Below are positions 1-10,171 of a stretch of DNA of 64,000 bases, piece after piece; the first letter of the stretch is position 1, and every line of letters starts with the position of its first letter. The position numbers were made by a program, and so were the translations under genes. This DNA comes from Karstenula rhodostoma CBS 690.94. Lineage: Eukaryota > Ascomycota > Dothideomycetes > Pleosporales > Didymosphaeriaceae. The stretch spans positions 717,953-781,952 of the forward strand of contig MU001511.1 in assembly GCA_010093485.1 (NCBI GenBank). The letters are read 5' to 3'. The notes below the pieces were generated by a model. The model saw nothing but the letters and a program-made list of their open reading frames with translations. It had not been told where the DNA came from and ran no database searches.

Positions 1-290
1 GCTATACTGTGCTGATCCATGAACTGCAGATGCGAGAGCGGGTCCCAGGAAGGTGTTTCACGACCTGCGGAGAGGGGCTGGAGTGTCCGAAACCAAGACG
101 GCACGGGATGCGTGTGTGTATCGATTCGCGAGGCATTGCTGAACGTGGGGAGTGGAGACTGGGTGCGGTTGGTGCAAAGGGCAGATATGTCGGCCAAGGC
201 ATCCTGCAGGAAAGGGAGAACGGATAGGTCAATGTTGTCGCGTAAGGCGTTGGCTTGGATGCGCTTGATGCATTCAGAGTTGGAAGCCAT
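1..290 (-). CDS. Amidohydrolase, 5' part (runs off left edge)
   Basis: An uninterrupted frame starts at ATG 290 and runs to base 1 without a stop, giving about 96 residues; the C-terminal part lies outside the window. Near residue 60 the protein reads RIDTHTHPVPSWF, the metal-binding H-x-H signature that opens amidohydrolase-2 barrel proteins (ACMSD-like decarboxylases and relatives). It is followed by a W-D-P-x-x-H-L-x-F-M-D stretch also typical of the fungal members. The family uses a zinc-centred TIM barrel to hydrolyse or decarboxylate small substrates; the substrate here cannot be told. The N-terminal ~55 residues look like a short helical leader without a signal peptide. Known of the family: HxH binds the metal. 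Inference: enzyme active, since no break is seen in the visible part. Confidence 0.7.
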   Translation of the reverse strand, partial: MASNSECIKRIQANALRDNIDLSVLPFLQDALADISALCTNRTQSPLPTFSNASRIDTHTHPVPSWFRTLQPLSAGRETPSWDPLSHLQFMDQHSI

Positions 291-1043
291 CGCTGTTGTG
301 AACAGCATGCAGTAAGGCCAGAGCTGCATCATGTCAGTTACCGTGCACGGAAATCGGGGTCGGGAATGCTATATACAAAATTGAAGATGGGAGGATCTGA
401 TTTCAGAAAGCGCTTGGCTGCGGTGGATGATCACCAATGTGGAGTTTGTGTGACTTTGGCTGCATTGCGCCGGCTCCCCGCGTCCCAACAAACAAGCACC
501 GCTACGGGCAGCGCAGACTTGCAAGGATTTTCGGCTCTTGATGTGTTAATTTCAAGCCTAGATTCCACTTCCGATACTTTACAGCCGTAAATATGCTTCT
601 CGACGAAGGCGCGTTGCGTTATGTCCCCGGGGAAGACGCCATCACGTGAGTGTCACGTGCTGGTATTTTTCTTGGCCACCTTCATTCAACCCACTGCAAA
701 CACACACAGATGACAAGGAGACACATCAGCGTCGGCTTTGTGATCTGTGGATCTTGCGTTCCATTTTTATTTTTTTGATTGAATGGATTGTGGACCGACG
801 ATCCGAAGGAGTGCCTAACAAGCTACCACGCTTATGCACCACCTCCAACCTCACACATGCGCGACAGGAATGCAGCGCCAATACCATCCAACACCATTTC
901 CATTGCAAATGAAGTTGTCTTTGGCATCCAAAACCTCTCGCCCTATCGAGCCATCAAACTGTACAAGCCCCAGCTGAAAGGAAATCTCCCCGACCATCAG
1001 ATGCCCAAACCACAGTCCCTCCGCCTGGTCTGCTCGAACCAGC
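291..1043. other. Intergenic stretch, no gene seen
   Basis: Upstream region of the left-edge amidohydrolase and 3' flank of the next gene. Short open frames on both strands have no recognisable motif, no plausible splice structure and no coding-like bias. Likely promoter of the amidohydrolase. Confidence 0.5.
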
Positions 1044-2480
1044 CTAGGGGACCCTCGAATGATTCGGTGCCCTGAAAGTGTGGCCCATGAGTTCCGCGAC
1101 CAGCCGGATTGCCTTCGACTTCCCGTTCGGAATCATCTTCCCGTTCTCTTCGATGAGGTTGCCAGCCCTATTCCGTTTGACAGTGCGAACGTACGCTTCG
1201 CTGATCTCGTGATGCTCCATCTTGCGGGTCTTGTCGTTCCTGACGTCGATCGGGTGGCGCGTTGATTGATCCGCTGGACCTGCAATGGCGGGTGCAATAG
1301 TGGGTGAGCTAGGAGCTGACGACGCAGGAGTCAGTGGTAGATTGCCCTGAGCTCCAGGCGTGGGGGTCAGAGGCAAACTACCTAGGGGCTCGATATTTTT
1401 TGAGCGCTTCGCCTTGGGTGCTGGCGTCCCCGTGGTACTATGTTTGGGCTTGCGCTTGGTAGGAAAGGCTGGGGTTGGTGCCACTGGTGTTAAAGTAGGT
1501 GGCAGATGCAAGACTGGGACTGGTGCCATTGGCGCTGACAGTGTCGATAAGGCTTGAGGCCAGGCTCCCTGTCCATATGACGCCCGGACGATGGTTTTGA
1601 ACATCTGATCGACTTGCTCTGCGTGCTCCGGGGCAAGCGAAATGCTGTTGGTAGCCAACTGTTGAGTATCCTGCTTTCGGACGGCCAGAGGAATCACTAC
1701 CCCTTTCTGCTGGTGACTGGAGTCAAAGCTGTAGAACTCGAACGTCGGTTTGATCGGCATGCCGGCACTTGCGAGGAGCACCACGACTCCACGAGCCATT
1801 CGATCGCCATGCACAGCCAATCGGTGACGTGAGTCGAGGAAGTTTGCCCCAACAGCAAGATGAGCTGGCTGTGTGCGAGCAGGGAGCTTAGAGAACTCTG
1901 GGTCGGTGACAATCACAACCATGGTTACGATTGCAGAGTCGGATTTGTTCTCAACAATCCAATAGCGGGTGCCGAAGACGGGCACTTCATTCACGACCGG
2001 GTGTGTTGTGAACTCGGCTCCGGTGCTGGTGCCTGGCCAAATCTCCCTCACAGAGTAATCTCGCGACGGGAAGTAATGACGGAGCAGGGCTGGGACAAGG
2101 GAGGATGCAACGTCTACTCGAGGATAACTTACCTGCAATCTCTCCTGCTTTATAAATTCGTGCTCCTCGTAGTAGTTGTAGAAGTTGCGGTAGCTGAGAG
2201 CAAGAGGCTTGGGAAGGACTGTGATAGGGGAGGGGATGATAGCCTCGCCGAAGTGGGTGACTTTCCAGTGTGGTTCTTTGTCTGGCATATCGATGAAGTC
2301 CAGTCGAGTGGGGATGGCGACTACATTCTTTTTTTCTCGCTTCTTTGGACGCTCTGAGATCTTTTCCGATTCAAGTGGCGCTGCGGCAACAGTTTGAACG
2401 TCCTTCAAGTTTTCCTCATGCGGTGTAGGGATAGCCGTCAGGTCGTCCATGTTCTTGTTCTCTGGATATGTGAACGACAT
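1044..2480 (-). CDS. Unrecognised 478-aa protein with Pro/Thr-rich linker
   Basis: One open frame from ATG 2480 to a stop at 1044 (478 aa); the frame opens upstream only to a TTG, so the ATG is preferred. I do not recognise the family. Residues ~1-60 are charged and end in a Lys/Arg-rich patch (RPKKREKK). Residues ~70-280 look globular, with alternating hydrophobic strands. Residues ~300-410 are a Pro/Ala/Thr/Ser-rich linker with two basic clusters (KRKPKH, KAKRSK), possible nuclear localisation signals. The last ~60 residues are again charged and ordered. A GTAAGT..CAG pair of 43 nt lies within the frame near 2090-2135, but removing it would shift the long downstream frame, so it is probably not used. 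No signal peptide or membrane segment. Function unknown; nuclear location is inference. Confidence 0.6.
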   Translation of the reverse strand: MSFTYPENKNMDDLTAIPTPHEENLKDVQTVAAAPLESEKISERPKKREKKNVVAIPTRLDFIDMPDKEPHWKVTHFGEAIIPSPITVLPKPLALSYRNFYNYYEEHEFIKQERLQVSYPRVDVASSLVPALLRHYFPSRDYSVREIWPGTSTGAEFTTHPVVNEVPVFGTRYWIVENKSDSAIVTMVVIVTDPEFSKLPARTQPAHLAVGANFLDSRHRLAVHGDRMARGVVVLLASAGMPIKPTFEFYSFDSSHQQKGVVIPLAVRKQDTQQLATNSISLAPEHAEQVDQMFKTIVRASYGQGAWPQALSTLSAPMAPVPVLHLPPTLTPVAPTPAFPTKRKPKHSTTGTPAPKAKRSKNIEPLGSLPLTPTPGAQGNLPLTPASSAPSSPTIAPAIAGPADQSTRHPIDVRNDKTRKMEHHEISEAYVRTVKRNRAGNLIEENGKMIPNGKSKAIRLVAELMGHTFRAPNHSRVP

Positions 2481-2498
2481 TGTGTTTGATGTAAACAA

Positions 2499-3969
2499 AT
2501 CGATCTTCTCGTGTAAACAGGTAGCTGTTGCAATAAAAGATGTTGGGTGTGGGAGTCTGGGCAGTGCTTGGTGATATGTACCGGGTATTGATATAGGGGC
2601 GGTGCGAGCTTACCTTGTGCAGAGGTTGAGGGCAGAGTGGATGTCGTGTTTATGGAATTTTCGGTTGGCTCTTCGAGCGCTTTCGAGGCACGGGCTTTTT
2701 TCCAGGTGGGCCAGTTTTGTTTTGGGTGAAAGGGTGTGGGCGATTCTGCTCCTTCCGCGTTCGGAAACGTCGTGAAATCAGCGCTTATAAAACAGCTCTA
2801 AGGGTTTCTAGAGTTGCACAGACTGTAGAAATCTGTCGAGTTCCAAAATTTCCGGCTCGCTATATTGTAGGTTGATGTGGGAGAAAATATTGATGCCACT
2901 GTTTTGATAATTGAGAAGTGTAAAATCTAGACTACTTTCCAAGTAAGCAAGGATTAGCGAGAGACGATTTATCACACGGTTGAAGCCTTGGAGGCAACAG
3001 TAAATGTCTTGATTTGGAGCAGTAGGCACAATAGAAGTCTTTTCTCCTTGTACAAACGCCTTCACGGCACGCAAACGCTGATTCGACATGAATGACATGT
3101 TCAGCTGCTCACTGCGTGCACATTTGGTGAGTGGCAGGCCTTTTTTGAGGAAAGGGAGGGAACGAGTTCAAGTATTTCTCGAGCACCTTGTACGTTTATT
3201 ATGTACAAGGTACCATTTTACATAATTCACATGAACTTAGCTTTACTCGACAAGGCGTTTGCCTGAGAACAAGGCTTCCCAACCAATATTGAAAAATTCT
3301 CGAGCACGAGGTGGTCATGAGGATGGCAGAGAAATTCGTGGGGGATCATTCGATGAGGATACGTCGCCCTGGCCTGGTCGGCAAACAAGATCTCCTTAAT
3401 TTGCTCTGATGGTTGCCTACGTCGTAAAAGGTAACATAAGCATCTAGCAACAGAATTAGTCCTGGTGTGCTGTTTGCATGATTCACGCGGCAGCCCAATA
3501 GATAGCTGGAGACCAACACTTCCACAAAGCAGTGTTATCCTCACATCGCATTCACCTCTCCGACATTTAGCTCATCCGTACACCGAATATGAAAACATGC
3601 AGGAGCCCTTCAATGGCGCATGCATCTCGCATTCGATAATCCGTATCATTAAAGTAAGATGACAACCATCGTGAATGAAGATGCAGAGTCAAAGATCTGC
3701 ATCTTGGATCCAATGGGTGGAGAAAAGGGTATCCAACCGAACGCCGTATGCAGGCTCCCTAAATGCCGACAATGCAAGTGCCACCGTACGCTATCTTCCA
3801 TGCGCCTAAACCATTTCCATCAGTCGTCAACTATCCGACAAATGTCCAGTTGCTGTGAGTACAATGCCAGCTGCCGTGAATAGAACGCCATCTTTCCGAA
3901 GTGCACAATTTAAGATCCTCCTCGACGATAGCACCGGGGGAGAAGAAGTGTTAGAAACAGTCCGCTATC
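2499..3969. other. Intergenic stretch with one doubtful 96-codon frame
   Basis: Between the 478-aa gene's promoter and the 3' end of the RBR ligase. An ATG-initiated 96-codon frame on the minus strand (3098 to 2808) has fairly coding-like composition and no family match; it could be a small gene. Other frames look random. GTACAAGG/CCTTGTAC half-sites near 3190-3212 form a short palindrome of no known role. Confidence 0.4.
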
Positions 3970-5313
3970 TTAGTTTCCAGGCTGATCCTGACCGCCGTTA
4001 GCGTTGCCATTGACTTCAGGATGATTATGATGGAAGGCACGGATCATCTGCAAGAGTCCGAGTAAGCCGCGAGGCTCAGGTTGCCGAGGTGCACCGACCG
4101 GGTTAGGCGGAGGAGGGATGGGTGGCGGAAGGACCTGTCCGGGTTGTTGTGGTAGGTCTGGAAGACCTGCTGCGCGCATCATGGCAGGCATCCAGTTGCC
4201 AATGTTGACATCATCGGGAAGCCAATTGCGTGGGTCCTGCAAAATGTTTTGGTTGCGTTCGGGGCAACCTTCCGCATGCTGCATGTTCGGGCCAAAGCCG
4301 ACTAAGCATGAGAAGCAAAAGTCATGCTTGCAGTGGCGGCCTGTGGGTTATTGTCAGATAACGCGTACCAATCAAATTGTATATGGCGTGACGTACACTT
4401 CATGTGGTTGCAGCCGCCGTTCTTCTGGATGTTCGCACCGCACTTCGGGCAGGGCTTAGAGATGTTCTTGATGACTTGCAGCGACTGTTCCTCTTCGGCA
4501 ATCTTGGCCTTGTCGCAGCTGGTAGAGCGGTGCCACGGTCGCATGCAGTCGAGGCACATGTCTTCCTCGCAATACGGACAGGTGATCGGGTGGCTGCGGT
4601 CGGCCTTGTTCTTGCTCCTGCTCTCGCTGGACTTGGCTTGGCAGTCCTCGACCGAGAAGTACCGTCCGCAGTTCGGGTTCAGACAGGGAACGTAGTTCTC
4701 GCTATTGCTCAAGTGGTGGTTGAGTAGTGCGGTATCCCAGCTGCATGTACAATTAACATCAATCCGTCCAGGCTGCCATCAGATGGCTGGGCACTTACTT
4801 CTCCCGTGCACCCTTGAAGATCATCTGCCTGATAGTATTGTAGTCGAGCACGTGTTCGCAGTCCGGGAAAGCGCAGACTAGGACCGCTTCGTCAAGGTCG
4901 CGCTTTACGATCTTCTCCTTGATCATCTTGCCGATGCAGACATTGCAGGTGTTCTGGAAATGGTCGCACGCGCCCTCGACCGCCTTGAAGCCGCGGCCGG
5001 CACAGTTGCTAACCTGCCGCGTGGTAGCACAGATGAAGCACTCTTTCTTGATAGGCTTGGGTTTGGGCTCCTTCTTTTTTGGGGCTGCCTTCGCGACCCG
5101 ATTTCCCTGCGTTGTCGGCTGACCCACGGCAACCGTTCCTAGGCTCTTCGCAGAGCGCAACCCAGAACGACCGGTTGGAGGGGCGGGGATGGCGGGCGCC
5201 GCGGGCGCAGGGCTGTTGCTGCCCCGGAGTGAGATGGGATTGCCAGCGCTTCCGCTGGCTGTAGGCGGCGTCGGCTGTGGAGCAGCGTGCTGGCTACTGC
5301 GCTTACGAGCCAT
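3970..5313 (-). CDS. RBR-type E3 ubiquitin ligase (RING-IBR-RING)
   Basis: Three exons assembled by eye: 5313-4799, 4740-4397, 4340-3970, with introns of 58 bp (GTAAGT..CAG) and 56 bp (GTACGT..CAG); all phases agree and give 409 aa. Residues 1-100 are a disordered Pro/Ala/Ser/Lys-rich leader. A first Cys-rich module begins at CFICATTR (~105), followed by an IBR-like module with C-x4-C-G-R-Y and C-P-Y-C-E-E-D-M-C. The last module reads CPKCGANIQKNGGCNHMKC and continues, after the splice, into RHCKHDFCFSC, the RING2 signature whose catalytic cysteine forms a ubiquitin thioester in RBR ligases. The C-terminal ~110 residues are Pro-rich and disordered. Role: transfers ubiquitin from an E2 to an unknown substrate. 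The first RING is less canonical than the others. Splicing restores the HCKHDFC motif, which strongly supports the model. Confidence 0.85.
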
Positions 5314-6302
5314 AGTGGTGTCTGCTCTCAGTATAAGGGGTTGTGGTGGTTAGAGTGGTTAGAGTGGTGGGCGGTGTGGATCGCGGGTTTGGCGGGCTGT
5401 TGGCTGCGCGGGTAACTGCATACACGCCGCAGCCAAAATCAGACGGCTTGGCACGTCTTTGGCCTGTGGGTAGAGCTCTGAGAGCGACGGGCAGTCGTTT
5501 GTTTGTTTACGCTAGCAAGGGCCAGTGCGGTGGTCGCAGTGAGAGACAGTGGCGCAATCGACTCAGTCCGCGACCGCAGGCGTGCTCCAATTACCCCAAA
5601 TCTGCAGCGAACTTTTGCTATGGCAATGGTCTGGTTTCTTGACTGTCGGTTTGTCGCAAGGACTGCTCGCAGGCTTTTCGAGACTTAAGGTCACAGAAAA
5701 ACGGGTTTTGTCGAACCGTGGTTGAGCCCCATCCGTACACTGGCTAATCGTAAGATTGGACACAAAGGCTGACTCAACACCAGGGTTGCCTCAGCGATTT
5801 TTATCCATTCACAGTGCGCCATAACCTGCAGCTGATATGCTCTGGCCGTATGTGATGAAACATGAATGAGAGTTTGATTTCGACAAGGTACTTTTTTATT
5901 TTTATTTTTATTTTTTTATTTGCTGCGCACATCTAGTTCGGTAACACAGCATCAACGTCACACGGGAAGGCAGCAAACAGACCTCATCATCCATCACGTC
6001 TGCCAGACATAAACTGAAACCCTTCACGTTGGCTATGGCCCATGGATGCGTTGAACAGGTGAATGGTTACGTATTGCCCACATCGGGGCAACACTCTGTA
6101 CCAAGACCTTGGACATTGCGTTGTACTGTCCTCATTTCTCAATCAAAGTATAGCAGGGTATCCCGAAGACCCAGGGCGCAAACATAAAGACATGCGAACA
6201 AGGTCAGTGGCTCTTCAGCTTGCTTGCAGATCGATATCTAAGTTAGACCAGGATCATCGACAGTACGTTATCCCGAGGCACGAAGACCATGGCCTGTGGC
6301 AG
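5314..6302. other. Intergenic stretch, no gene seen
   Basis: Promoter side of the RBR ligase and flank of the decayed block that follows. Short frames on both strands show no motif or splice support. Contains an A/T microsatellite-like run. Confidence 0.5.
5889..5921. repeat. Low-complexity T-rich run with TTTTTA units
   Basis: About 33 bp of T tracts separated by single A bases (T5-7 A repeated). A simple-sequence tract without known function. Confidence 0.8.
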
Positions 6303-7022
6303 TCATCGCAATCGATCTACTGTACGTCCCATGCAATCGCTATGCGGCATGAGTGAAGAAGCGCGCATAAAGCGCCGCAACGTACAAGGTGTCGCTCCGC
6401 TTCGGCCGATGAAGTCGCACAGAGTCGCTGTCCTCGTTGCGAAGCGCGTCTGACTTGTGGTTCCACGAATCGAGGCCCCACTCCAGCGCGCGACACGATG
6501 TTGCGCTCGTTCGTCCAAGACACAGATACGATTGCCCACGCCATTCAAATATATCGGCAGCGGTGTCGCAGCGGGAGTTGACGAGCGGCTACGGGAGCAA
6601 AGGTCGCAGAATAGCGAGATGAAGATGCCGGAAGCGGGCTTGGAGAGTACAGGCTTTACGGCCAAGACTGCACAAGAAACACAAAAGAGTACGGCGTTGC
6701 AGTGCGTGAGCCTGTTTCGCAGTACCCAGGAAGGTATTCTACCCACGAGGCCAAGCGAGGCATAGACCGGTCCGAAAGCGAGGAACGGGGCGTGGGAGTA
6801 TCGAGTGGAACAAGCACTGGATGGGTAGTTTTGGTAATGAGTCTACACGGTAGTGTGAGGACCACATACCAACTGTATACTTCCCTGCAGGCCGAGGATA
6901 GCGAGCGGGTTCTGCGGTGGGTTGTTGCAGCAAGGGAAGAAACCCCAAACTCCTTCACATATCCCGTAAATCAAACAGGATTCTTGGGACAAGCGGGTTG
7001 GACCGGTGAACCCATTTGTCAT
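6303..7022 (-). pseudogene. Possible membrane-protein gene broken by one in-frame TAG
   Basis: A single minus-strand frame is coding-like from about 7150 down to 6843, where a TAG stops it, and then reopens in the same frame to 6303. An internal ATG lies at 7022. The first part contains CNNPPQNPLAILGLQGS, a hydrophobic stretch; after the TAG comes HAPFLAFGPVYASLGLVG, a membrane-like segment. The part beyond about 6600 is Arg/Ser-rich and less convincing. The stop could be a nonsense mutation or lie in an unusually short intron: a GTATGT..TAG pair is only 27 nt. I do not recognise the family. It neighbours other decayed genes, which favours a pseudogene. Low certainty that this was ever one gene. 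Confidence 0.3.
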
Positions 7023-7524
7023 GGTATCCCCTCGAGCGATGACGGACACGACAGGATGGTCCTGACCAGAGGGGGCAAAAGTGCAGGCAGGAATGGAGCG
7101 GACTGTGAAAGCCTCAGGGTACCCATCCGAATGTAAAAGGCGTAGCAAGAAATCGTATGACAGTTGCTGCTTGGGTCAGGCATGAAGGATCGGACGAAAT
7201 CGATGCGCGACGCGACGCGTTGAGCGACTATGACGTCAGTCCCAGAACGCGCCAGATCATGTGATACCGCGTCAGACAACACAACATTTGAACCCACTAT
7301 ACATCACCGTGTACACCTTTGTACTCTAACTAGACCCATCTCACGCAACGGCCACTCTCTCCAGTATTAGTCTAGCCTCATAAGTGCTGCGCGCGTGCCA
7401 AAGAAGCCTCCATGGCTAAAACCTTAGAAGCAGATCTTGCACGAGAGAAGAAGGCTCCGAACACGTGAATCCATAATGCGCATCTTCCCATACCGTACAT
7501 GGCAGGAAAATCGTTTCCCAACAC

Positions 7525-8739
7525 TCAAATCACGTCCAAAGCTACGTACTCATGATCTGTTCGAAATTGCACCACGTCTCCATCCTTTTGCAGTCTAATC
7601 TTTGACTTCGCGATCATTTCCACAGGAACAGGGGTATCGGTAGTGCGTGACCTGAAAAGAGCCACAACATCAGGACTCTGCATGGCTTTACTGATGGACG
7701 AGAAACGATTATCGTAGCTTTCGCCGTTGGCATAGATGGCGTATATACCGGCGGAAACAGCGAGTAGGCACGCGAGGATAGAGCATCTGGCTGATATTAG
7801 CGTGGGTAGGAAGAGCGACGTAGAGCTGATCATGTATTATATAGGCGAGGGAGACAGGGAGGTTTAATTACCCATATGCGATCATCAAGTTCGCAGGATG
7901 GTAGGTATACTTATTCACCCAGAGTGTTTAGTTTACTTGAGTAGATACATTGTTGCTGTCGAGCGTTGTTTACATGTTACATGGTAGTTATGAAGATCTT
8001 GACTTACGAGAAGCGGGCAGCGCCATCAAACTGAGTGAAGCGTTCAATGAGAATTCTTCGATCAGAGTAGTAAGGTTCCTTTGTTGGGGGGCATCATTGG
8101 GGGTGACACCATCGGTAGGAGAACCTCCATCTCTCCAGGCCATAGCCATAACAAAGAAATTTTTGGCTGTTCCAAGAATCGTTCGATCGATGCTCGTACC
8201 CCACTTATACTGGAAATCATCATCGCGCAGTCCTCGATTGAAAACGAGACCGGTCGCAACGCTAAAAATGAATTCAGCGAATCCGTCGTAGCTTTTTATC
8301 TGAAACTACTCTTTGAGATTTAAAGGATTTAAAGGATTCAAAGAGAATTCTCTACCGCCTAAAGGATATTCCATTTCCTGTTTTATTTTCGCATGAACTG
8401 AAGGAACGTTGTTCATGAAGGCGATCTCGGTAGCTAGAGAAACATTGCGTGGAGCGTATCTGTAGTAACTAGCACGGTGTGGAAAGCTCGCGTTATCGTC
8501 AGCCCATACGCTCCCTTCTAGTGGGTTTGCCAGGGCGATCCATAATTCAGGCGCGGTGATACGGCTGGCATTCGGGTCGCCTAGCACACCCAAAGCTAAT
8601 CGAGATAATGTGGCATAGTAACCAACTTTGGCTACGTATCCATTCTTCTTGTCTGTCAGTGTCAAACCTTTGGATTGGAGCTCGTATGTGCTGTTCAATG
8701 CTCCATCTTGTGAACGCAGATCTGCCAACGCAGCAGTGG
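7525..8739 (-). pseudogene. Fungal polytopic membrane protein, 5'-truncated and broken
   Basis: Pieces of one gene on the minus strand. Part one (8739-8306) begins after an ACAG acceptor and ends at a TAG. The same frame continues past the stop (to about 8008) as a convincing ectodomain with N-A-S and N-L-T glycosylation sites and the segment EEFSLNASLSLM. Then come a short YTYHPANLMIAYG segment near 7890 and a last part (about 7805-7525) with one strong membrane helix, then YANG and a soluble tail. The order ectodomain, N-x-T/S-L-S-L, Y-x-Y-x4-L, YG, helix, NG matches a large uncharacterised family of fungal membrane proteins. The usual N-terminal helices are missing; the UstYa-like gene lies directly upstream. 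In-frame TAG, truncation and phase mismatch between parts two and three indicate decay. A 9-bp tandem repeat (TTTAAATCC) sits just before the stop. Confidence 0.55.
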
Positions 8740-8822
8740 CTGTTAATAAACGAACTGTATCATTACTTCGATAAGTATTGTGTTTTCTTGAGATTTTGCT
8801 TCAGGACGAGTGATAGTCTTGC

Positions 8823-8843
8823 AAAAAAAAAAAAAAAAAAAAA
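8823..8843. repeat. Poly(A) run of 21
   Basis: Uninterrupted run of 21 A on the plus strand between the 3' end of the UstYa-like gene and the truncated membrane-protein gene. Read on the minus strand it is a T tract. It might be a trace of retroposition or simply slippage. Confidence 0.85.
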
Positions 8844-8859
8844 CATATAGTTTCTCATA

Positions 8860-9382
8860 TTACTGCAAGTTTAGATTGACCATTGCTTCAACTTCTTCCC
8901 TCTGAACGACTCGATCCTCCACGGACGCTTCGACCTTCTTCCAATCAACACACTGATGATTGATGGGACGTGTATTCAGTTGAGGCTTCGATTTGTTCGT
9001 CCAACCAAAGGTAGTAAGAGTTGTGTCGCCATGGCACAAAGTGGCGCTCCTCAATATATCCAGACAATGATCTAACATTGACGTTAAGCAAAACAATATG
9101 TACTGGATTGAAGTCGCTCACGTACCAGTATGAACACTCGATTCCTCAACTCATCTGCGGTGACGTTTGGGTAATAGTAGTCCCGATATACCCACTGTCG
9201 GATCATTTTCTAGGTTAATGTTAAAATGCAGTCGCCGCCTAATGGACTTGAATACATACAATGCAGTGAAGCTCGTGAAAGACACCGAGCCAGGCCATGT
9301 ACCCCCCTTCTGGCAGTGGTACCGAGATTTGACTACTCCGGTTCAGTTCTTCGAGACCAAGGCGTTCAACTAACATCTGGTG
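8860..9382 (-). CDS. UstYa-like (DUF3328) oxidase, 5' end not found
   Basis: Three exons read by eye: about 9382-9260, 9209-9122, 9071-8860, with introns 9210-9259 (GTATGT..TAG) and 9072-9121 (GTGAGC..TAG, 50 bp each). Splicing joins GVFHELHCI to KMIRQWVYRDYYYP and then to VHHCLDILRSATLCHGDTTL. These are the two HxxHC-type motifs and the C-x-G-D-T-T-L segment of the UstYa family, whose members carry out oxidations such as cyclisation in fungal ribosomal-peptide pathways (ustiloxin, cyclochlorotine). The second motif here is HHC rather than the usual HxxHC. No N-terminal membrane anchor or start codon could be found upstream to 9700, and an in-frame TAG precedes 9385. The gene is therefore either truncated or has an exon I cannot see. 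No P450, peptide precursor or transporter adjoins it. Confidence 0.65.
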
Positions 9383-10171
9383 CTAGAGCATGTAGCCTTA
9401 CGGGCCGAACCTACTCCAGGCGGGGCGACCACAAGCTACCGTATGCCCACTGCTAATTCATTGGTCAGATAACGACGAATGGATCGTTTATCCTGATGTT
9501 GATCGCGACGATGATGTGATTTACGCCTATCACGCCATCAACGACAAGTGAAATATACGTGGGATGGTTGCATGGTTCAGGTATCTGGGGTATGATTATG
9601 GTTTAGACAACTGCAAATGAAGCGCTGTCATTCGTGTGATCTTCTGCGTTGTGATTGATGATGTGTGATAAGTGCCGTGTTTTTGCTTTTCTACGGGGAA
9701 CTTTCTTTTGGGGGCCGTTTGATCACAGAAACAAAGGATGGATTTTAACTTCGGTTGGGATATCTGCGCTGCTCCGTTTCGGAAAAGGAACGAGCCAAGC
9801 TGCTGCTAATCACAAAGTCTAGGGCGGAAGGATTATGCCCGCTGAGTGCATGTATTGTGCGGGGCGTCGTCGTTCAGCTGGAATACCTTTCGTACGAGAG
9901 TCTGCAGACGGTTACAGGGGAAAGCGATACATGCGGTCTTGATATCCTTGAACATGTTTATCACAGGAATGGATGTCATAGCTGGTGGCGCTCGAGGGTG
10001 GCATGTGTTGCAGTCACATTGAAGCTTCTGGGGTTATTTGCCAGCCAACGGTCAAGATTGCATCGCGCACAGCCATCTACTACTGGTGATCATAACTTAA
10101 TTGCCTTATCTCAAGGGTGGCTCCCATCCATGACGAAATGTCTCAGTCGACAAGGCAGCTCCATCTACTTG
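9383..10171. other. Intergenic stretch with a coding-like patch
   Basis: No full gene. A plus-strand patch at about 9463-9551 reads in good codons (WSDNDEWIVYPDVD and on to a TGA) and could be a relic terminal exon. The rest, up to the FET3 stop codon, shows nothing. Confidence 0.4.

Noticed and set aside
2093..2135. GTAAGT..CAG pair inside the 478-aa gene
   Set aside because: 43 nt, so splicing would break a frame that stays open for 340 more codons.
9167..9373. Plus-strand frame ending FWQWYRDLTTPVQFFETKAFN
   Set aside because: Looked coding, but the minus strand carries the spliced UstYa motifs over the same bases.
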